Positions 8,037 to 12,351 of a DNA stretch of 12,351 bases are shown piece by piece. The position numbers and the translations under genes are program-made. This stretch comes from Phycisphaerales bacterium UBA7800 (lineage in GTDB: Bacteria; Planctomycetota; Phycisphaerae; Phycisphaerales; Phycisphaeraceae): the NCBI GenBank assembly GCA_002480565.1, contig DLCK01000056.1, positions 1 to 12,351 on the forward strand. The letters run 5' to 3'. Under the pieces are notes generated by a model that did not search any database, was not told the origin of the DNA, and worked only from the letters and a program-made list of their open reading frames with translations. Position 1 is the stretch's first letter; each line of letters opens with the position of its first letter.

Positions 8037-8675
8037 ATGCAAACGCAACAACAGCCATCTCAACCGGCCTCATATACAACCTTACCAAGGTTGCTGGCCA
8101 TGGCATGTCTGTTGATATTCAGCCTCCCACAGCAAGTTGTCAATGCAGACTCTGATACTGATTTAAAAATCAAACAGATTAAAGTTGCCTATCTTGCGAA
8201 CTTTATTCGTTTCACGACATGGCCTGATATTCAATCAGAAGACAACAAAGACAAACCACTACTGATCACCATCATTGGCGACGACAACTTTTCAGAAATG
8301 CTTCAAAACGCTTTTTCAAAAAGCAGTATAAATGGCCATAAAATCACAATTCAAAGCATTAAAAAACTATCAATAAAAAATGATGGCATCATTGACAAAC
8401 AACGCCAACAGATCAGCAACAGTCAAATGATTTATATGCGAAGCACAAACCACGCAGACCTCCAAGCTGTGCGCCGGTTGAATACCAATCCCGGACACCT
8501 GCTTCTAGGAGACATGAAAGACTTTGCAGAGTCCGGGGGCATGATCGGGTTCAGAGATTCACGACATGGTGTTTCGTTTACAGTCAATATTGCAGAAGTA
8601 CGTCGTGCACGGATTCAAGTCAGTTCCAAAGTTTTGCGATTGGGAGTTATCGTCTACCAAAAAGATGATAGATAA
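8037..8675 (+). CDS. YfiR-like (DUF4154) periplasmic protein 3
   Basis: A 212-residue YfiR-family protein starting 3 bases after the receptor 3 stop. A polar leader (MQTQQQPSQPASYTT) precedes a hydrophobic signal core (LLAMACLLIFSL), with probable cleavage near VNA. The domain has IKVAYLANFIRFTTWP, the LLLGDMKDFAESGGMIGF patch and the closing ISSK-type segment (VSSKVLRLGVIV). The single cysteine lies in the signal core and does not make a good lipobox, so a soluble periplasmic protein is expected. The kinase gene starts at its stop codon (1-base gap, or 11-base overlap if ATG 8665 is used), so the two are almost surely co-translated. That closeness is the best evidence that the YfiR-like proteins act on this kinase. 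Confidence 0.93.
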   Translation: MQTQQQPSQPASYTTLPRLLAMACLLIFSLPQQVVNADSDTDLKIKQIKVAYLANFIRFTTWPDIQSEDNKDKPLLITIIGDDNFSEMLQNAFSKSSINGHKITIQSIKKLSIKNDGIIDKQRQQISNSQMIYMRSTNHADLQAVRRLNTNPGHLLLGDMKDFAESGGMIGFRDSRHGVSFTVNIAEVRRARIQVSSKVLRLGVIVYQKDDR

Positions 8676-8676
8676 T

Positions 8677-10647
8677 ATGTTCAAACGTATGAATCAGAAA
8701 TTTGGCACCCGACTGGTCGTCCTTACGATGACGGTTTGTAGCATTGCAGTGATTCTGTCCTGTGTATGCTTTATTATTTTCCAACTCGCCCAATTACGTC
8801 CCAACAGTCAACAAACAGCAAAATCCATTGCGCAAATGACTGCTATTCACAGTTATGCAGCTGTCGCGTTTGATGACAAGCAAGCCTTGCATGAAACACT
8901 GGTTTCACTTCGCGCCATACCCGATGTCCAATGGGTTAAGATCACTGATGCAAAGGGAAATGTTTTAGACCATTATTTCAACCAACCACAATCGATCAAT
9001 CATCCTGAGTCACACAAGGAAACGTTTACTGAAGTACAGGTCACAGTCCCAATCATTCACGACAAGATGACTATTGGACATCTTCAATTACACTACGACC
9101 TTAAGCCACAATTACTGAATTTAGCTTATGAATCATTGTTTATTCTTCTTATTGGTTTATTTGCGGTCAGTGTCGCAGCTATGATTGGCATGCGAAAACA
9201 TCACGAATTAATCAAACCGATTCATGCATTGACGACCGTTGCCCATACAGTACGAGACTCCAGCAATTACACGATTCGTGTGAAAAATGACAATACTGAC
9301 GATGAAGTAGGAACACTTATCGACGTCTTTAATAGCATGCTCGATAAGACACAGCATGTTTATGACGAGTTAGAACAGCGCGTTGAAGAACGTACCGGGC
9401 AACTCAACGAAGCGTTGGAGCAAGCCATGGCAGCGTCGCAGGCAAAAAGTCTGTTTCTTGCGAACATGAGCCATGAAATCCGTACACCGATGACTGCCAT
9501 CCTTGGCTTTAGCGAAATTCTACAGGATCAGAATCTTCCCATTAATGAACGCGTCAAATATCTTCAAACCATTGAACGCAACGGTAAACATCTGCTGGCA
9601 ATTATCAACGATATTTTGGACATCTCAAAAATTGAAGCTCAACAGCTAACGGTCGAAAGTATCAAAACCGACCTTCTGGACATCCTTCATGATGTCAAAT
9701 CGCTAATGCAAGCCAAGGCTCTTGAAAAGCAATTGCAGTTTATTGTCCGTATTGAAGCCCCCTTCCCCCAAGTGATTCTCAGCGATCCCATTCGTATCAG
9801 ACAGGTACTTGTAAACCTGTTATCCAACGCTGTGAAATTTACATCAGAAGGTAGCATCACATTAACTGCCAGACTCGCAGACCCTTCGGATCCTATGCAT
9901 TCTAAACTCGCATTTGAAGTCCGTGACACAGGTATTGGCATGTCACAAAGCCAGGTTGACAAAATCTTCCTGCCTTTCACTCAAGCCGATGAAAGCACGA
10001 CACGACGATTCGGTGGCACGGGACTTGGACTAACCATTTCACTTAAACTTACACATCTGCTTGGAGGAAACCTTACCGCCAGCAGTGTCGAAGGACGTGG
10101 CAGCGTATTTAGCTTCACCATTGCCAATAATGCCCAAGAATCTTGCAAAATGATCGAGTCCTCTGGCACGCTCGGAGAGCTTCTCACTGAAGAATTCAAC
10201 AAGCCTGATCCTGCTGATGCAAACCAATTGTCAACTTCATTAGCTGGCTTACAGGTGTTGCTTGTCGAAGATGGCATTGACAATCAGAAACTCATTGGCA
10301 TGCTGTTGAAGCGAGCAGGCATCAAAGTACACATTGCTGACAATGGTCAACGTGCACTGGATAAAATTTCTGAAGTACACGCAAACGATCAAAGGTTCGA
10401 TGTAATTCTCATGGATATGCAGATGCCGGTGATGGACGGTTACACAGCCACTCGAAATCTCAGACAAGATGGCTACACAGGGCCCATCATCGCCTTGACC
10501 GCCAATGCCATGAATCAGGATCGGGATTCCTGTCTCAAGGCTGGATGCGATGACTACATGGCCAAGCCCATCAAGAAGCAATTGCTGCTGGAGATCATTG
10601 CCAAGTACACTCAGAGGTCACAGTCTGCCAACGATCAAGCTGCATGA
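8677..10647 (+). CDS. Hybrid sensor histidine kinase: CHASE8-like, HAMP, HisKA, HATPase_c, receiver
   Basis: A 656-residue inner-membrane kinase. Numbering from ATG 8677, a first membrane segment (about 14-35) is followed by a periplasmic domain (36-150) whose SYAAVAFDD, LHETLVSL and DAKGNVLDHYF pieces resemble CHASE8, the domain that YfiR represses in YfiN. A second membrane segment (151-171), HAMP (about 172-225) and a coiled coil come next. The H-box SHEIRTP carries His266. The ATPase has NLLSNAVKF, DTGIGMS and GGTGLGL. The receiver (525-641) has the ED acidic pair, phospho-acceptor Asp580 in LMDMQMPVMDG and Lys630. No HPt, DNA-binding or GGDEF domain is present, so output must go through a separate HPt and response regulator encoded elsewhere. 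The open frame runs back into yfiR3, but ATG 8677 or 8665 gives the sensible short cytoplasmic start. Confidence 0.95.
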   Translation: MFKRMNQKFGTRLVVLTMTVCSIAVILSCVCFIIFQLAQLRPNSQQTAKSIAQMTAIHSYAAVAFDDKQALHETLVSLRAIPDVQWVKITDAKGNVLDHYFNQPQSINHPESHKETFTEVQVTVPIIHDKMTIGHLQLHYDLKPQLLNLAYESLFILLIGLFAVSVAAMIGMRKHHELIKPIHALTTVAHTVRDSSNYTIRVKNDNTDDEVGTLIDVFNSMLDKTQHVYDELEQRVEERTGQLNEALEQAMAASQAKSLFLANMSHEIRTPMTAILGFSEILQDQNLPINERVKYLQTIERNGKHLLAIINDILDISKIEAQQLTVESIKTDLLDILHDVKSLMQAKALEKQLQFIVRIEAPFPQVILSDPIRIRQVLVNLLSNAVKFTSEGSITLTARLADPSDPMHSKLAFEVRDTGIGMSQSQVDKIFLPFTQADESTTRRFGGTGLGLTISLKLTHLLGGNLTASSVEGRGSVFSFTIANNAQESCKMIESSGTLGELLTEEFNKPDPADANQLSTSLAGLQVLLVEDGIDNQKLIGMLLKRAGIKVHIADNGQRALDKISEVHANDQRFDVILMDMQMPVMDGYTATRNLRQDGYTGPIIALTANAMNQDRDSCLKAGCDDYMAKPIKKQLLLEIIAKYTQRSQSANDQAA

Positions 10648-10679
10648 CTTACGCGGATTCGTGTTAATCTATTGATTGT

Positions 10680-11633
10680 TTAATTACGATATACCGCATG
10701 ACAATCCTTGCAGGATTGAGTCACCTGTTTGAAGAGTCCGTCTAATTTCTGTGCCTGTGATTGATCCACCAACAATTGCGTTTCCAACTCAGTGACTTGT
10801 GCGGATGCCTTTAAAAACCAATCACGCAATTGCTCGGATTCCTTATGAACATGTTCATCATCCTTCAGGTTACGCAACAAATCTGCCAACCGCGCAGCTT
10901 CGGATACTGGTATTAAATCTGGATGCTCCGCGGGGACTTTCCAATGCGCTTTTTGAATCGCTTTGAGATGATCATGCGCAACATCTATGGCAACCATTGC
11001 ATCAACCATATTTTCGGTTTGCCAAACCTCAGGAAATTCATTGGAGACCTGATCCATTTCGGATATTAAAGCCGGTTGTGTACTTTGGACTGTTTCATAG
11101 AGACCTTTGTAATTCGGTGATGTGCCGGAGACTTTCATACGTGCGATGGCTTGTTCAACGGTGATTAATCCCAAGGTCACAGCTGCGGATGCGGTGCCGG
11201 CCGCACTGCGATGTTTGCCATGATGACAGTGAATATAAATCGGATGTTCAAGATCACGAACCGCGCGAGCAATCTGCAACTGTCTTTCACGCGGTACACC
11301 GTCATAGCCAAAAGGCAGGTGTACATATCGCAACCCTTGCTTTTGTGCTTTACTCAATTGCGGCTTGGCGCCATCGACTGAAATAATCGTTTTGACACCC
11401 ATTGCTTTGAGAGATTCAAAACCTTCATCGCCCTCAGGAACCGCACCGGAATAGATGTCAGACACATAGGCAACAACCTGATGCAAACCTGCAAAATCAG
11501 TTGGCGAAGTGTCGGAGACTGATGGTGCTCTGACCGTGTTTGCAGGATGACTTTGGATGGATGTGGATTGACATGCGATCAAGACAAACGTGCAAAGTAA
11601 CAGCAAAGACAATGCGACTTTGAATATGGACAC
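10680..11633 (-). CDS. Lipoprotein with dual-specificity-type phosphatase domain fused to a C-terminal c-type cytochrome domain
   Basis: A 317-residue exported lipoprotein. The signal (SLLLLCTFVLIAC) ends in a lipobox with Cys21, followed by Gln, so inner-membrane retention is not signalled by the E. coli +2 rule. Residues about 50-185 form a Cys-dependent phosphatase of the tyrosine/dual-specificity type: the P-loop HCHHGKHRSA fits HCx5R with Cys136 and Arg142, and Asp111 (GYDGVP) is a candidate general acid. Residues about 195-317 are helical and end with CKDCHAVYR, a heme-binding CxxCH (Cys308, Cys311, His312) at the extreme C-terminus as in class II cytochromes c. The start is GTG 11633, supported by GGAGG 6 bases upstream. 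The gene converges on the kinase with a 32-base gap and no visible terminator. The substrate is unknown, and both domains should face the periplasm. Confidence 0.88.
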   Translation of the reverse strand: MSIFKVALSLLLLCTFVLIACQSTSIQSHPANTVRAPSVSDTSPTDFAGLHQVVAYVSDIYSGAVPEGDEGFESLKAMGVKTIISVDGAKPQLSKAQKQGLRYVHLPFGYDGVPRERQLQIARAVRDLEHPIYIHCHHGKHRSAAGTASAAVTLGLITVEQAIARMKVSGTSPNYKGLYETVQSTQPALISEMDQVSNEFPEVWQTENMVDAMVAIDVAHDHLKAIQKAHWKVPAEHPDLIPVSEAARLADLLRNLKDDEHVHKESEQLRDWFLKASAQVTELETQLLVDQSQAQKLDGLFKQVTQSCKDCHAVYRN

Positions 11634-11716
11634 CGTGAACCTCCGGACAAAAAGGCATCAGCGACACGTGGACGCTATTATTTACAGATACAAAATTTTA
11701 ATACGTTTACGGTGTC
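11629..11716 (-). promoter_or_regulatory. Inverted repeat linking the leader to the start codon of the phosphatase gene
   Basis: On the minus strand, GACACCGT (11716-11709) is the exact complement of ACGGTGTC (11636-11629), which includes the GTG start codon. Allowing one bulged base, the match extends to 10-11 bases (ATGACACCGT against ACGGTGTCCAT). The loop of about 70 bases contains the Shine-Dalgarno. Pairing in the mRNA could restrict initiation. No promoter with good -35 and -10 boxes was found in this leader. Confidence 0.35.
11640..11644 (-). promoter_or_regulatory. Strong Shine-Dalgarno for the phosphatase-cytochrome gene
   Basis: Read on the minus strand, GGAGG lies 6 bases before GTG 11633 and fixes that unusual start. 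It is the clearest ribosome-binding site in the window. Confidence 0.85.
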
Positions 11717-11720
11717 ATGT

Positions 11721-11753
11721 AAAAAAAGCCGCAGCTCTAATTGAACTGCGGCT
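11721..11753 (-). terminator. Intrinsic terminator for ilvB
   Basis: On the minus strand, AGCCGCAG and CTGCGGCT form an 8-bp GC-rich stem around an 11-base loop, followed by TTTTTTT. It lies 53 bases after the ilvB stop and separates ilvB from the downstream phosphatase-cytochrome gene, which must then have its own promoter. Confidence 0.9.
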
Positions 11754-11764
11754 CTTATCCTTTT

Positions 11765-11782
11765 GCATGTTTGTGAACATGC
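11765..11782 (-). other. Second hairpin in the ilvB 3' region
   Basis: GCATGTT and AACATGC form a perfect 7-bp stem with a 4-base loop, between the ilvB stop and its terminator. No T-tract follows on the minus strand, so it is not a terminator by itself. It may stabilise the 3' end of the mRNA or be a DNA dyad. Confidence 0.55.
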
Positions 11783-11805
11783 GATTGTTGATATGTTTTT
11801 AATAC

Positions 11806-12351
11806 TTAGTCGAAATCGCCCAGCACCATGTCGTTGACACACTTGCCAGCAGGCATCATTGGATACACATGCTCGTGTTTTTCGACAAGGCAGTCGAGTA
11901 CAGCCGGGCCGTCATGTTCGAGAAATGCTTTCATCACCGCAGGCAGGTCGGACTTCTTGGCACAGCGGAACCCCTTGCAGTGCATGGCTTCGACGAGCTT
12001 CACGAAGTCGGGATTATGCATTTGGGTGTGACTGTAGCGTTCTTCATAGAACAGGTCTTGCCACTGCTTGACCATCCCCTGAAAATCGTTGTTGAGGATG
12101 ATGGTCTTGGCGGGAATTTTGTACTGTGCAGCGGTGGTCATTTCCATGGCGGTCATGGAGAAACTGCCGTCACCGTCAATGTTGATCACTGGCAGAGGCT
12201 TGCGGTTTTCCTGCTTGGCTTTGATCATTTCACCAAGCATTGCTCCCACGGATGCGGGAACACCAAAGCCCATTGTGCCTGCACCACCGGAAGTGATCCA
12301 ACGGCAAGGATGCTTGTAGTCATAGAACTGAGCAGCCCACATTTGATGCTG
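11806..12351 (-). CDS. ilvB: Acetolactate synthase large subunit, C-terminal part (5' end outside the window)
   Basis: The last 182 codons of a thiamine-diphosphate enzyme that condenses two pyruvate, or pyruvate and 2-oxobutyrate, at the first common step of branched-chain amino acid synthesis. The visible part is the cofactor-binding C-terminal domain: SGGAGTMGFGVPASVGA, then the diphosphate/magnesium motif GDGSFSMTAMEM ending in the NN of ILNNDFQGMVKQWQ, and the C-terminal GPAVLDCLVEKHEHVYPMMPAGK, typical of acetolactate synthase and not of other members of the superfamily. The frame stays open to the window edge (QHQ precedes MWAAQFY), so the internal Met at 12342 is not the start. It looks like an intact housekeeping gene and marks the edge of the receptor region. 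Confidence 0.95.
   Translation of the reverse strand, partial: QHQMWAAQFYDYKHPCRWITSGGAGTMGFGVPASVGAMLGEMIKAKQENRKPLPVINIDGDGSFSMTAMEMTTAAQYKIPAKTIILNNDFQGMVKQWQDLFYEERYSHTQMHNPDFVKLVEAMHCKGFRCAKKSDLPAVMKAFLEHDGPAVLDCLVEKHEHVYPMMPAGKCVNDMVLGDFD

Noticed and set aside
8037..8110. Lipoprotein signal in YfiR-like protein 3
   Set aside because: Cys24 is in the middle of the hydrophobic core, the residue at -3 is Ala, and further hydrophobic residues follow, so a normal cleaved signal peptide is more likely.
8566..8676. Longer N-terminus for the hybrid kinase starting inside yfiR3
   Set aside because: It would overlap yfiR3 by over 100 bases and add a sequence without family character. ATG 8677 (or 8665) gives a normal short cytoplasmic start before the first membrane segment.
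1..12351. CRISPR array, insertion sequence, tRNA or rRNA gene
   Set aside because: No short regularly spaced repeats, transposase-like protein, terminal inverted repeats or structured RNA gene could be recognised.

Overview
The window is a run of bacterial genes from an organism with an outer membrane: it encodes three TonB-dependent outer-membrane receptors and several exported proteins. Base composition is moderate. Most starts lack a clear Shine-Dalgarno sequence. The phosphatase/cytochrome lipoprotein and the style of the IlvB C-terminus suggest Planctomycetota, perhaps a Phycisphaerae-like lineage. That placement is inferred from protein style only and a marine proteobacterium is not excluded.

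Layout. Positions 1-8675 hold three tandem copies of a two-gene cassette: a TonB-dependent receptor of about 660-670 residues followed within 2-3 bases by a YfiR-like (DUF4154) periplasmic protein. Cassette 1 spans 249-2902, cassette 2 spans 3231-5870 and cassette 3 spans 6042-8675. A hybrid sensor histidine kinase (8677-10647) starts one base after the third YfiR gene. The kinase has a periplasmic CHASE8-like domain, then HAMP, HisKA, HATPase_c and a receiver domain. On the minus strand follow a lipoprotein that fuses a Cys-based phosphatase to a C-terminal c-type heme domain (10680-11633) and the 3' part of an acetolactate synthase large-subunit gene (11806 to the window edge).

How it may work. 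In Pseudomonas YfiBNR, periplasmic YfiR represses YfiN, an inner-membrane CHASE8-HAMP-GGDEF protein, and an outer-membrane partner (YfiB) relieves the repression. Here the outer-membrane partner would be a ligand-gated TonB receptor and the output would be a phosphorelay kinase instead of a diguanylate cyclase. Three receptor/YfiR pairs would feed one kinase. This envelope-spanning receptor-YfiR-kinase relay is the main hypothesis from the window; it rests on gene order and domain content, not on experiment.

Non-coding signals. A 111-bp direct repeat (16-126 and 3071-3181, 4 mismatches) lies upstream of receptors 1 and 2 and is more conserved than the genes that follow. A 9-mer from it recurs upstream of receptor 3. 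An intrinsic terminator ends cassette 1, while none is seen between cassette 2 and the kinase, so cassettes 2 and 3 plus the kinase may form one transcription unit. The first yfiR-like gene has lost the start codon found in its two sisters. Two leaders (receptor 2 and the phosphatase lipoprotein) can pair with their own ribosome-binding or start region.
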